DNA of 39,267 nt from an uncultured Prevotellaceae bacterium (GTDB lineage: Bacteria > Bacteroidota > Bacteroidia > Bacteroidales > Bacteroidaceae): contig CADBBP010000036.1 of NCBI GenBank assembly GCA_902792855.1, positions 1-39,267 of the forward strand, given 5' to 3'. The position numbers were made by a program, and so were the translations under genes. Shown one piece after another: positions 1-8,434 of this stretch. Below the pieces are notes generated by a model. That model worked only from the letters and a program-made list of their open reading frames with translations. It was not told the DNA's origin and made no database searches. The first letter of the stretch is position 1, and each line of letters opens with the position of its first letter.

Positions 1-1196
1 GGAAGGGTCAACACGCTGAGGTTGCTGCAGTTGGCAAAAGCGGACAAGCCGATTTCTGTGAGAGAAAGGGGAAGCTTGATGTTCGACAGGTAACGGCACA
101 TGAAGAAGGCATAGTCGTCGATGCGCTTCACCGTGGAGGGCACCTCATAGACGCCTTGGCGCTGGCTGGGGCAGCAAATCAACTTGTCCATGCTCTTGTT
201 GAAAAGCACGCCGTCAACACTTGTGAAATAGTCGTTGCCCTCGGCCACCTCGATGGAAGTGAGTGCGGTGCAGCCACGGAAATTGGCCATGCCAAGACTC
301 TTGAGCGTGGAGGGGAAACTTACTGACACCAGCTTGGAATCGCTCTCAAAAACACGGTCGCCAAGGCTTTCAAGCGTGGAGGGAAGTTCTATCGTCGTGA
401 GTTTCACGCAGGAGCTGAGGCCGTAGGAGCCGATGCTCGTCACAGGGCCGGCAAAATGAATGTTGGTCAGACTCTGACAGTAGTAGAAGGCGTAGTCGCC
501 AAGTTTCGTCACCGAAGAGGGAACCTCTATCTCCTTGAGGGAGCTGCATCCACGGAACACACCGTTTTCCAACTCCGTGATGCCGGCGGGGATGTTCACC
601 TCGGCCATCAGGATGCAGGCGCGGAAGGCGTTAACCCCAAGGCGCTGGATGGTGGAGGGAAGGTGCACAGACGTCAGTTTGGAACAGCCATAGAAGGCGC
701 TGTTGGCTATCTCTGTGACGCCGGAGGGCACCTCGAAATGAGCCGTCTTGCCACCGGGGCAGGAGATGAGCGTGCTCTTCGCCTTGTTGTAGAGAACGCC
801 GTCAACACTGCTGTAGGTGGGGTTGTCGGGAGAGACGTTGATGCTCAGAAGCTTGTTGCAGGAGGAAAAAGGTGTGCTGCCCAGGTCGGTCAGCGTGGAG
901 GGGAGAGAGACGCTCGTCAACTTCGTGGAGTTGGAGAACGTTCCTTCAAAGGCAGAAGTCACCTCGTAGGAAACACCGTCAACCGTGATGGTTTCGGGTA
1001 TCACCACGTCGCCCTCGTAACCGTTGTTCAGGCCGATGACGATGACGCTGCCCGAACTGTCGTCATAATTGTTGGGCATTACTGTGGCCGTGCTGCCGGA
1101 GATGCGGTAGTTGATGCCGCCAATTTTGACATTGTCGGCAAGCGAAGGCATGGCGAAGGCCATGCAAAGCAGGATTGTTGGGAATAGTCTTCTCAT
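1..1196 (-). CDS. BspA-like leucine-rich-repeat surface protein, 3' end outside the window
   Basis: Reading leftward from ATG at 1196, an open frame runs off the window edge. It opens with a signal peptide (MRRLFPTILLCMAFAMPSLA, then DNVKIGG). From about residue 65 it is built of LRR_5/BspA repeats of about 23 residues, pattern LxxIxLPSTLxxLGxxAFxxC. Two insertions of the form SVDGVLYNK/SVDGVLFNK, each followed by LI.CP, interrupt the repeats; such inserts are common in BspA-like proteins. Family members are secreted or surface proteins in adhesion or protein binding, and their ligands are mostly unknown. At least 398 residues are encoded here. The C-terminus, where an anchor or sorting domain would be, is not visible, so localisation is inferred from the signal peptide alone. 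Confidence 0.9.
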   Translation of the reverse strand, partial: MRRLFPTILLCMAFAMPSLADNVKIGGINYRISGSTATVMPNNYDDSSGSVIVIGLNNGYEGDVVIPETITVDGVSYEVTSAFEGTFSNSTKLTSVSLPSTLTDLGSTPFSSCNKLLSINVSPDNPTYSSVDGVLYNKAKSTLISCPGGKTAHFEVPSGVTEIANSAFYGCSKLTSVHLPSTIQRLGVNAFRACILMAEVNIPAGITELENGVFRGCSSLKEIEVPSSVTKLGDYAFYYCQSLTNIHFAGPVTSIGSYGLSSCVKLTTIELPSTLESLGDRVFESDSKLVSVSFPSTLKSLGMANFRGCTALTSIEVAEGNDYFTSVDGVLFNKSMDKLICCPSQRQGVYEVPSTVKRIDDYAFFMCRYLSNIKLPLSLTEIGLSAFANCSNLSVLTL

Positions 1197-1223
1197 ATTA
1201 AGTCAAGTTGGGTTTCTTCGGTG

Positions 1224-1231
1224 CAAATATA
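1224..1231 (-). promoter_or_regulatory. Putative -7 element upstream of the BspA-like gene
   Basis: Read on the minus strand, this 8-mer is TATATTTG, a match to the Bacteroidetes -7 consensus TAnnTTTG, 27 bases before the ATG at 1196. No exact -33 TTTG is found at the expected 19-21 nt, so only half of the promoter is supported. Confidence 0.4.
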
Positions 1232-1300
1232 GCCTTTTTTTCGATTTGGAGGGTGAAAAGCAGCTTTTTTTGAGTAGGGTGGCTCATGGGTGCTGTTTGC

Positions 1301-2446
1301 TCACACCTTGTGGCTGATGAAGTCGCTCTTGTCGGCGTATTCATAGCGCATGCGGGTGAGGAAGGAGCGGCGGAGCATGCTCAGCTCCAATGGCACCACC
1401 TGCCACGGGGAGAGACCTGTCTGATACTCCTTGAAAGCTTTCTTGCCGTTGAGGGTGCGGAGGGTGATGGTCAGCAGGAGGGAGACGACGGCTGCGCCGA
1501 GCAACACCCAGCGATGGGTGAGGCCGGCGAAAACGCCTGAGGACAGCTCGAGGAGGTAGTTGGCATGCATGGCCCATTGGTCCAAGGCATGGAGCAGGCG
1601 CACCCTCGTGCCGCCGTCCAAGTGCCTGCCCACCTCATGGTAATACACTTGGCGGTTTTGCCATGACTTGGGATGCAGCGGGCGCTCCCAAAGCCAAGTG
1701 GCGGGAGAGGATGCAACTACCGTGCCCTCTGGGGTGGCGAACTTGTTGACGAGGAAGTCGTATTCACCGATGGAGTATTTCAGGTACTCCAAGAAACCGT
1801 GACGCTCCATGAACTCGCTCTTGCGGAACGATACATGGAGGCAGTTGGTGCGGTAGGCCCTGTCCGTTTGGGCCTCGCGAAGGAGGTACAGGGCGGTGTG
1901 AAGACGCTCGAAACGGTGGTAGGCCTTCGCCTCCGGGGTGAAGTTGGAGTAGCCGAGCACCATGTTGTGCGAAGGGGTGAAATGCTCGGACAGCGAAGAG
2001 AGCCAGTGGCTGTCGGAAGGCTTGCAACGTGGGTCGGTAAGCACGATCCAGTCGCTCTTCGATGCCTTCACGCCAAGCGTGATGGCAAGCTTGTTCTTGC
2101 TCATGTAGCGGGAACTGTCAGGCACGAAGGTGTGATACAGGCGAGGGTCGTGGGAATAGCGTTTCAGCACGTTCTCCGTCTCAAGGTCGGCTTTCTCGGC
2201 CACCACCACCACGTCGTAACCCGAAGGATAGTCTTGGGTGAGGTAGAGCGGCAGGTGCTCGTCCAGCGCCTCATGGTCGCCGTTGGACACCAGCAGCACG
2301 GTCACGCGGGGTGGCTCGGCGGCGACTGATTCCTCGCGACGCGGGAGCCGCCGGAAGAAGGGGCTGAGCATCGGAGTGACAAGGGCCAGGAGCAGCAGAG
2401 TGCCCGAGAGCACCAAGGTGGGGAGGTCGATGGGAAGAAGTATCAT
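1301..2446 (-). CDS. Family 2 glycosyltransferase, membrane-anchored
   Basis: The 381-residue protein has an N-terminal transmembrane helix (about 5-28) and a GT-A domain that begins VTVLLVSNGDHEALDEHLP. A DPRC stretch near residue 138 sits where the DxD metal motif of GT2 enzymes is expected. Further along are GEYDFLV and a WxxRPLHPKSWQNRQ segment resembling the acceptor/(Q/R)xxRW-type region. A second hydrophobic helix lies near 312-332, so the catalytic domain probably faces the cytoplasm between two membrane anchors. Its ATG overlaps the lysA stop by four bases (ATGA), so it is the distal gene of the his/lys operon and probably translationally coupled. The sugar donor and acceptor cannot be told from sequence. 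A cell-envelope glycan is likely but inferred. Confidence 0.8.
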   Translation of the reverse strand: MILLPIDLPTLVLSGTLLLLALVTPMLSPFFRRLPRREESVAAEPPRVTVLLVSNGDHEALDEHLPLYLTQDYPSGYDVVVVAEKADLETENVLKRYSHDPRLYHTFVPDSSRYMSKNKLAITLGVKASKSDWIVLTDPRCKPSDSHWLSSLSEHFTPSHNMVLGYSNFTPEAKAYHRFERLHTALYLLREAQTDRAYRTNCLHVSFRKSEFMERHGFLEYLKYSIGEYDFLVNKFATPEGTVVASSPATWLWERPLHPKSWQNRQVYYHEVGRHLDGGTRVRLLHALDQWAMHANYLLELSSGVFAGLTHRWVLLGAAVVSLLLTITLRTLNGKKAFKEYQTGLSPWQVVPLELSMLRRSFLTRMRYEYADKSDFISHKV

Positions 2447-3600
2447 AACTCTTCGGTAATGTAGCCACGGGGGAGTTTGCGGCAGTTGTATTGAGAAGCC
2501 ATGATCTCACCGTATGCCCCGGCGGAGCGGAGCGCGATGAGGTCGCCGCGATGGGTCTCGTTCAGGTCCACCGACTTGCCGAAAACGTCGCTCGACTCGC
2601 AGATGGGACCCACGACGTCGTAGGTCTGTATCGGGCCGTCGCTGCTGATGTTCTCAATCTTGTGATAGGCTTGGTAGAGGGCGGGACGGATGAGGTCGGT
2701 CATGCCTGCGTCAACGATGGCAAACTGCTTGGCGGCGCCTTGCTTCACATAGAGCGTGCGGGTGACAAGGGTGCCGCATTGGGCCACGACGGCGCGACCC
2801 AGTTCGAAATGGAGCGACTGCCCGGGGCGGAGGCGCAGCAGGCGGGTGTAGGTGTCGAAATAGGCCTTGAAGTCGGGGATGGGCACACGGTTGGGATGCG
2901 TGTAGTCGATGCCTAAGCCGCCGCCGACGTTGATGTGGCGGACTTGAACCCGGCTGCGCTCCAATTGCTTCTGCAGGTCGTTGATGCGGTTGCAGAGAGC
3001 GGCGAAGTCGCCCATGTTGAGGATTTGGGAGCCGATGTGGAAATGCAGGCCTATGAATTCCACGTGGGGGAGGCTGTTCACCTCCGCTATCACGCGCTCC
3101 ATGTCGCCCATGGCAATGCCGAACTTGTTCTCCGCCAAGCCGGTGGTGATGTTGGAGTGGGTGTGGGCGCCCACGTCGGGGTTGATGCGAAGGGCTACAC
3201 GCGCTCGCTTGCCACGGAGGCCGGCAAGTTCGTTGAGCACCTCAAGCTCGGCAAGGCTCTCCACATTGAAGCAGAAGATGTCCTTGTCCAAGCCAAGGTT
3301 GATCTCCCAGTCGGCCTTGCCTACACCGGCGTAAACAATCTTGCGAGAAGGGAAGCCGGAGGCAAGGGCGGCGAGAATCTCACCGCCGCTCACGCAGTCG
3401 GCACCCAGTCCGGCTTGGGCTATCACGTTGAGCACCTTGGGGTTGGCATTGGCCTTTATGGCGTAGTGCACCTCGTAGCGCTCGTGCTTGGAGATTTCTG
3501 TGTGGATGGCACGGAGCGTGGAGCGAAGCAAGTCGGTGTCGTAATAGTAGAACGGAGTTTCTATCGACTGGAACTTGTCGGTGGGGAAGCGTCCTTTCAT
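2443..3600 (-). CDS. lysA: Diaminopimelate decarboxylase
   Basis: LysA is a PLP enzyme that decarboxylates meso-diaminopimelate to L-lysine, the last step of the pathway, in the cytoplasm. The 385 residues fit the family. The PLP-binding lysine is K49 in HYAIKANAN, in the alanine-racemase-like barrel. HIGSQI, the glycine-rich INVGGGLGID and the active-site C334 in GPICESSDVFGK are all present. The gene lies 4 nt downstream of lysC in the same operon, so the first enzyme (aspartokinase) and the last enzyme of lysine synthesis are co-transcribed. The glycosyltransferase start overlaps its stop. No alternative function is likely. Confidence 0.97.
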   Translation of the reverse strand: MKGRFPTDKFQSIETPFYYYDTDLLRSTLRAIHTEISKHERYEVHYAIKANANPKVLNVIAQAGLGADCVSGGEILAALASGFPSRKIVYAGVGKADWEINLGLDKDIFCFNVESLAELEVLNELAGLRGKRARVALRINPDVGAHTHSNITTGLAENKFGIAMGDMERVIAEVNSLPHVEFIGLHFHIGSQILNMGDFAALCNRINDLQKQLERSRVQVRHINVGGGLGIDYTHPNRVPIPDFKAYFDTYTRLLRLRPGQSLHFELGRAVVAQCGTLVTRTLYVKQGAAKQFAIVDAGMTDLIRPALYQAYHKIENISSDGPIQTYDVVGPICESSDVFGKSVDLNETHRGDLIALRSAGAYGEIMASQYNCRKLPRGYITEEL

Positions 3601-3604
3601 TGCC

Positions 3605-4921
3605 TTAATCGAAAAGTTTCGCGCTCAGGTTGCACAGGGCGCGCTGCTTGTCTTGCTCCTTCACCAAGAAGGAAATGTTGTAGTTGGAACCGCCGTAGGA
3701 AATCATGCGCACGGGGATGTCTTTCATCGCGTCGGTGGCAAGGGTCTCGAAACCGAGGTTGCTCCAGTCGAGGTCGCCCACCACGCAGATGATGCACATG
3801 TGGGTGTCAACGGTCACGGTGCCATATTTCTTCAACTCGTTGACGATGGCGGTCAGGTGGGCGTCGCTGTCGATGGTCACGGAGACACCAACCTCTGAGG
3901 TGCACACCATGTCGATGGGGGTCTGGTAGCTCTCGAATATCTCGAACACCTTGCGAAGGAAGCCGGTGGCAAGGAGCATGCGCGAACTCTTGATTTTGAT
4001 GGCGATGATGTTGTCCTTGGCGGCGACGGCCTTGATTTGCCCGCGCATGATGACGTTGTCCACGATTGTTCCCTCGGCGTCGGGCTGGAGCGTGTTCAGG
4101 AGGCGAACGGGGATGCCCGCGTATTTGGCAGGCTGGATGCATGTGGGGTGCAGGATCTTGGCACCGAAGTAGGCCAGCTCGGCGGCCTCTTCGAAATTCA
4201 ATTGGTGTACGGCCTTCGTGTCGTCAACAATGCGAGGGTCGTTGTTGTGCATGCCGTCGATGTCGGTCCAGATCTGAATCTCCTCGGCGTCGATGGCGGC
4301 GCCCACCAATGAGGCGGTGTAGTCCGAGCCGCCACGGAGAAGATTGTCCACCTCGCCGTAGGCATTGCGGCAGATGAAGCCCTGGGTGACATATACCTGA
4401 TGGCCGGCGTTTTCCGCCATCAGCGCACCAAGCTTTTCCTTGATGTACTGTGGGTCGGGCTCGGCGTTCTTGTCCGTGCGCATGAAGTCGAGGGCGGACA
4501 GCAGCACGGCGTCGATGCCAATCTCATGCATGTAGTTCACCAGCATGTTGGTGCTGATCACCTCGCCTTGCGCCACGATGCTTTTTTCCTCGAAACTTGT
4601 GAAAAGGTCCTTGGTGAACGAACGGAGGTAGTTGAACTCTTCGTAGAGGAACTTGCGGGTGGTCTCACGCCATTCTTCCGTGCTGTAGAGGGCTTCCACG
4701 TGCTCCAAGTAGGTCTTTTCAAGAGCGTTGATCACTTCATTCGCGCCGTCGGGGTTCTTCATGTAGAGGTAGTTGGAAATCTCAACAAGCGTGTTGGTGG
4801 TTCCCGACATTGCGGAGAGCACCACGAAGGTGGGCTCGCCGCTGCGAGTGATGAGGGAGGAGACGGATTTCATCCTCGCTGGACTGCCGACGGACGTGCC
4901 GCCGAATTTCATTACTATCAT
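3605..4921 (-). CDS. lysC: Aspartate kinase, monofunctional
   Basis: This enzyme phosphorylates L-aspartate, the committed step towards lysine, threonine and methionine. The start MIVMKFGGTSVGSP gives the KFGGTSV nucleotide/aspartate motif. A second valid ATG lies three codons in. The kinase core continues through GSDYTASLVGAAIDAEEIQIWTDIDG, split here by normal family spacing, and FGAKILHP. Two ACT domains follow at about 305-435 (MVCTSEVGVSVTID, and YGGSNYNISFLV), which normally bind the feedback inhibitor lysine or threonine. There is no homoserine dehydrogenase domain, so the protein is the monofunctional type. It sits 44 nt after the ftsE-like gene and 4 nt before lysA. Confidence 0.96.
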   Translation of the reverse strand: MIVMKFGGTSVGSPARMKSVSSLITRSGEPTFVVLSAMSGTTNTLVEISNYLYMKNPDGANEVINALEKTYLEHVEALYSTEEWRETTRKFLYEEFNYLRSFTKDLFTSFEEKSIVAQGEVISTNMLVNYMHEIGIDAVLLSALDFMRTDKNAEPDPQYIKEKLGALMAENAGHQVYVTQGFICRNAYGEVDNLLRGGSDYTASLVGAAIDAEEIQIWTDIDGMHNNDPRIVDDTKAVHQLNFEEAAELAYFGAKILHPTCIQPAKYAGIPVRLLNTLQPDAEGTIVDNVIMRGQIKAVAAKDNIIAIKIKSSRMLLATGFLRKVFEIFESYQTPIDMVCTSEVGVSVTIDSDAHLTAIVNELKKYGTVTVDTHMCIICVVGDLDWSNLGFETLATDAMKDIPVRMISYGGSNYNISFLVKEQDKQRALCNLSAKLFD

Positions 4922-4965
4922 GTCGTTGTCTTTTTTGTGATTGTTCTTGCTTTTATAAGACCGTC

Positions 4966-5673
4966 TTAGTCCTTCGCGTCTTCAGACAGGTCCATCTGAC
5001 GGTATTCATGGGTGACATCCTTCACTACGTTGTCCTTGCAGCGGTAAACAGTGCCGGGGAACTCGTCGAGAAGGGGGATGTTGTGCGTGGACATCACGAC
5101 GGCGGTGCCGTCCTTGCTGATTTTCTTGAGAAGGCTGACGATGTGGCGCGCGGTGTCCATGTCGAGGTTGCCGGTGGGCTCGTCGGCGATGATGATCTTG
5201 GGCTTGTTGAGCAGCGCACGGGCGATGGCGATGTGTTGCTGCTCGCCGCCGGAGAGCTCGTGGGGCATCTTGTCCAACTTTTCGGTCATGCCCACCGCCT
5301 CCAAGACGGTGGTGATGCGGTCACGACGTTCCTTCCGGCGTGTCCACCCGGTGGCACGAAGCACGAAGTCGAGGTTTTTCCTTACACTACGGTCGTGCAG
5401 CAGTTGGAAGTCTTGGAAGATGATGCCCATCTCACGGCGAAGGGCGGGGATGTCCTTGCGGCGGATGGAGCTCACGTCGCGGCCCAGCACCTCGGCTTTT
5501 TCCGGGTTGGAATGGTCGAGTTCGCAGTAGAGGGTTTTGAGCAGGGAACTCTTGCCGGCTCCCACCTTACCTATTATATATACGAAGTCACCTTCATTCA
5601 CTTGAAGGTCCACGTCCTTGAGCACGACGTTGCCGTCCTGCACGATGTTCACTTTCTGGTAGTCTATCAGCAT
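4966..5673 (-). CDS. ftsE: FtsE-like ABC transporter ATPase
   Basis: The 235-residue protein is a lone ABC ATPase. Visible are Walker A (GKVGAGKSS, 35-43), the Q-loop (IFQDFQLL, 85-92), the signature (LSGGEQQ, 140-146), Walker B (IIIADE, ending E165), the D-loop (GNLD) and the switch histidine (STHN, H197). Overall it resembles the FtsE branch, which with the membrane protein FtsX activates peptidoglycan hydrolases at the division site. The usual GGEQQR reads GGEQQH here. No FtsX-like gene is adjacent; both neighbours are amino-acid genes (hisIE and lysC). A link between division and diaminopimelate supply is tempting but inferred. LolD/MacB-type ATPases are similar, so the FtsE call is by best resemblance. 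Confidence 0.85.
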   Translation of the reverse strand: MLIDYQKVNIVQDGNVVLKDVDLQVNEGDFVYIIGKVGAGKSSLLKTLYCELDHSNPEKAEVLGRDVSSIRRKDIPALRREMGIIFQDFQLLHDRSVRKNLDFVLRATGWTRRKERRDRITTVLEAVGMTEKLDKMPHELSGGEQQHIAIARALLNKPKIIIADEPTGNLDMDTARHIVSLLKKISKDGTAVVMSTHNIPLLDEFPGTVYRCKDNVVKDVTHEYRQMDLSEDAKD

Positions 5674-5710
5674 GTCTTTTGCTTTTAGGTTTGGGCTTGC
5701 TTTTATGGGG

Positions 5711-6325
5711 TCAGTGTTTCTTCCAGTTGGGGTCGTGGCGCTCTCGCAGTTCTGTGGCGAGGTCTTCTATGCGGAGCCCCTTGCTGGTGAGCAGCACGAT
5801 GAGGTGGTAGAGCATGTCGGCTCCCTCGTAAACAAGGCGCTCGTTGCTGCCGTTGGTGGCCTCTATCACCATCTCCAAGGCTTCCTCGCCCACTTTTTGC
5901 GCCATGCGGTTCAGGCCGTCGCGGAAGAGGCTCGTGGTGTAGCTCTTCTCCGGCATCTCCTCGTGGCGCTTCTCGATGAAGTCCTGCAGGTGGCTGAGGA
6001 AATCCAGGGGAGCTCCCTCGTTGCGCTCGTCCCAACAGGTGTCGGAGCCGGTGTGGCATACGGGGCCGGTGGGGTGCACTCTCACCAACAGGGTGTCGTT
6101 GTCGCAGTCGCTTTTCACGTCCACCAACTTGAGGTAGTTGCCGGAGGTCTCGCCTTTCGTCCACAACGTCTGGCGCGAACGGCTGTAGAAGGTCACCAAA
6201 CCCTTGGAAAGCGTCTGGTCGAGAGCTTCCTGGTTCATGTAGCCGAGCATCAGCACTTGGCGGGTGTCGGCGTCTTGGATGATGGCGGGGACCAACCCAC
6301 CGCCTTTCTCAAAGTCTATGTTCAT
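5711..6325 (-). CDS. hisIE: Bifunctional phosphoribosyl-AMP cyclohydrolase / phosphoribosyl-ATP pyrophosphatase
   Basis: HisIE performs steps two and three of histidine synthesis: HisE removes pyrophosphate from phosphoribosyl-ATP and HisI opens the adenine ring. The N-terminal HisI domain (about 1-110) shows LMLGYMN, SRSRQTLWTKGETSGN and the metal-binding cluster DCDNDTLL...GPVCHTG...CW. The C-terminal HisE domain (about 115-204) shows YTTSLFRDGLNRMAQKVGEE, the MazG-like helix with its acidic metal ligands. The HisI-HisE fusion is usual in bacteria. The gene starts 15 nt after the hisA-hisF stop. Confidence 0.96.
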   Translation of the reverse strand: MNIDFEKGGGLVPAIIQDADTRQVLMLGYMNQEALDQTLSKGLVTFYSRSRQTLWTKGETSGNYLKLVDVKSDCDNDTLLVRVHPTGPVCHTGSDTCWDERNEGAPLDFLSHLQDFIEKRHEEMPEKSYTTSLFRDGLNRMAQKVGEEALEMVIEATNGSNERLVYEGADMLYHLIVLLTSKGLRIEDLATELRERHDPNWKKH

Positions 6326-6340
6326 CGTTTGTTTGTTTTG

Positions 6341-7816
6341 CTATTGTCTTACCTTGATGCCTTCGTGGCGAAGGTATTGTTTCAACTCGGGGATGGAAAT
6401 CTCGCCGAAGTGGAAGACGCTCGCGGCAAGGGCGGCATCTGCCTTGCCCAGCGTGAACGCTTCGAGGAAATGCTCACGGGCACCGGCTCCCCCGCTGGCT
6501 ATCACGGGGATGGGAAGCAACTCATGAAGGCGGGAGAGGGCCTCCAAGGCGAAGCCTTCCTTCACACCGTCGTGGTTCATGCTGGTGAAGAGTATCTCGC
6601 CGGCACCGCGGTCGGCCACTTCTTGTGCCCAGTCGAAGAGGTTGCGGCCCGTCGGCACGCGGCCACCGTTGATGTAGCAGGTCCATTCACCGTCGCATTG
6701 GCGGGCGTCGATGGCACAGACGCACACCTGTGAGCCAAAGCGGCTCGAAATCTCGTTGATGAGCTCGGGGCGGCGCAAGGCAGCGCTGTTGACACTCACT
6801 TTGTCGGCACCGGCATGGAGCAGACGCTCCACGTCCGACAGCTCGTTCACACCGCCGCCAACGGTGAAGGGGATGTTCACCTCGGCGGCAACGCGTGTCA
6901 CCATGTCGGTGAACGTCTTCCGGCCCTCGTGGCTCGCGGTGATGTCGAGAAACACCAGCTCGTCGGCGCCGGCGTCACTGTAGGCCTTGCCAAGTTCCAC
7001 GGGGTCGCCTGCATGGCGGAGGTTGACGAAATTGGTGCCTTTCACCGTCTGTCCGTCTTTCACGTCAAGGCAGGGGATGATGCGCTTGGCCAGGCCGCCA
7101 TATTGCAGGCGCAGGGCGTCAACGTCGATGCGACCCTCGTAGAAGGCCTTGCCGAACACCACGGCGGGGATGCCGCGGCGATGCAGCTCGGCAATGTCGG
7201 CATTGCACGACACGCCGCCGCTGGCTATCAGGTGCAGGTGGGGGTAGGTGCGCATCACGGAGCTGTAGAGGTCGAGCGAGGGGCCTTGGAGCATGCCGTC
7301 GCGTGAGATGTCGGTGCAAAGCACATGGGTGACACCTTGCTCCACATAGTGGCGCAGGAAGGGCAGCAGGTCGGTGCCGCTGTCTTCCTTCCAGCCGTTG
7401 ATGCTCACCTTGCCGTCGCGAACGTCGGCACCTAAGATGATGCGCTCGGGACCGTATTTGCGGAGCCAACTGGCGAAAAGGTCGGGGGAGGTGACGGCCA
7501 CCGAACCGATGGTCACCTGGGAGGCTCCACAGCGGAAGGCTTCCTCGATGTCGGCCTCGCTCTTGATGCCTCCGCCGAAATCGACGGTGAGGCGTGTCTG
7601 CTCGGTGATGGCGCGGAGGACGGAGGAGTTGACGATGTGGCGTGACTTGGCGCCGTCGAGGTCCACCACGTGAAGGCGGCGGAAGCCGAGGCGTTCGAAT
7701 TCCTTCGCCACTTCCACCGGGTCGGAGGAGTAAACGGTCTTCGCATTGTAGTCGCCTCTCTTCAGGCGAACGCATTGGCCGTCGATGATGTCTATGGCTG
7801 GGATGAGTTCTATCAT
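6341..7816 (-). CDS. hisA-hisF: HisA-HisF tandem fusion: ProFAR isomerase plus imidazole glycerol-phosphate synthase cyclase subunit
   Basis: One 491-codon frame holds two complete (beta/alpha)8 barrels. Residues 1-240 are HisA, which isomerises ProFAR to PRFAR, with the expected aspartates D9 (PAIDIIDG) and D131 (GADVRDGKV). Residues 241-491 are HisF, which turns PRFAR and ammonia into imidazole glycerol phosphate and AICAR, with D251 (PCLDVKDG) and D370 (CAIDARQ). The HisF start, normally Met-Leu-Ala-Lys-Arg, reads [12 protein letters not shown] here: the initiator methionine is replaced by glycine and no stop separates the parts. The linker is therefore almost absent. Both domains look intact. 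HisH, the glutaminase partner of HisF, overlaps the start by four bases. These genes are usually separate neighbours, so this is either a true fusion or an indel; sequence alone cannot decide. Confidence 0.93.
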   Translation of the reverse strand: MIELIPAIDIIDGQCVRLKRGDYNAKTVYSSDPVEVAKEFERLGFRRLHVVDLDGAKSRHIVNSSVLRAITEQTRLTVDFGGGIKSEADIEEAFRCGASQVTIGSVAVTSPDLFASWLRKYGPERIILGADVRDGKVSINGWKEDSGTDLLPFLRHYVEQGVTHVLCTDISRDGMLQGPSLDLYSSVMRTYPHLHLIASGGVSCNADIAELHRRGIPAVVFGKAFYEGRIDVDALRLQYGGLAKRIIPCLDVKDGQTVKGTNFVNLRHAGDPVELGKAYSDAGADELVFLDITASHEGRKTFTDMVTRVAAEVNIPFTVGGGVNELSDVERLLHAGADKVSVNSAALRRPELINEISSRFGSQVCVCAIDARQCDGEWTCYINGGRVPTGRNLFDWAQEVADRGAGEILFTSMNHDGVKEGFALEALSRLHELLPIPVIASGGAGAREHFLEAFTLGKADAALAASVFHFGEISIPELKQYLRHEGIKVRQ

Positions 7817-8430
7817 GGGTGGAGTGTTTGCCGGGTTTGGGCCATGGAAAGGAAGTTCTCGAGGATGCGCTCCCCTATGCTGCCGCTTTTCTCCGGGTGG
7901 AACTGCGTGGCGTAGAAATTGCCCTTGTGCATGGCGGCGCTGTAGGGGTGTATGTAGTCGGACGTGGCTATCGTCTCAGCACACAAGGGAACGTAGTAGC
8001 TGTGGACAAAATAGACGAAGGAACCATCGGAAATGCCGTCGAACAATGGGGTGGAGAGGTTGCTGAGCTCGTTCCAACCCATCGCCGGCACTTTCTCATC
8101 GTGATGGCGAGGGATGAAGCGGCGAACATCGGCGGAGAATACGCCGAGGCAGTCGGTGTCGCCCTCCTCGCTGTGGCGGCATAGCAGTTGCTGCCCGATG
8201 CAGATGCCGAGAACAGGCTGGGTGAGGGAGCGGATGACGGTGTCAAGACCGTGGGAGCGAAGGTAGGACATGGCGCCACTGGCCTCGCCCTGACCGGGAA
8301 ACAGCACGCAGTCGGCGCGGCGAAGGAGTGCGGCGTCGTCGGTGAGCAACGGCTCGACACCGAGGCGACGAAGGGCGTTCTCTACGGAGTAGATGTTGCC
8401 GGCATTGTATTTCACTATCGCTACTTCCAT
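7813..8430 (-). CDS. hisH: Imidazole glycerol-phosphate synthase, glutaminase subunit
   Basis: HisH is the class I glutamine amidotransferase that feeds ammonia to HisF. The catalytic triad is visible: C77 in [10 protein letters not shown]178 and E180 in QFHPEKSG. The oxyanion region PGQGEA is at 45-50, close to the usual PGVGAF-type motif. The 205 residues are normal for the family. Its stop overlaps the hisA-hisF start (ATGA), which favours paired translation of the two halves of the synthase. purU ends 4 nt upstream. Confidence 0.96.
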   Translation of the reverse strand: MEVAIVKYNAGNIYSVENALRRLGVEPLLTDDAALLRRADCVLFPGQGEASGAMSYLRSHGLDTVIRSLTQPVLGICIGQQLLCRHSEEGDTDCLGVFSADVRRFIPRHHDEKVPAMGWNELSNLSTPLFDGISDGSFVYFVHSYYVPLCAETIATSDYIHPYSAAMHKGNFYATQFHPEKSGSIGERILENFLSMAQTRQTLHP

Positions 8431-8434
8431 AGGG

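Noticed and set aside
456..1187. Plus-strand open frame of 243 codons at the left end
   Set aside because: Opposite the BspA-like gene, which has a signal peptide and clear repeats.
2935..3792. Plus-strand open frame of 285 codons opposite lysA and lysC
   Set aside because: Mirror of GC-rich codons of lysA, crosses a gene boundary, no recognisable motif.
5672..6733. Long plus-strand open frame of 353 codons opposite hisIE and hisA-hisF
   Set aside because: It is antisense to well-conserved his genes and spans parts of two of them. Its translation is a V/A/G/H-rich shadow with no domain.
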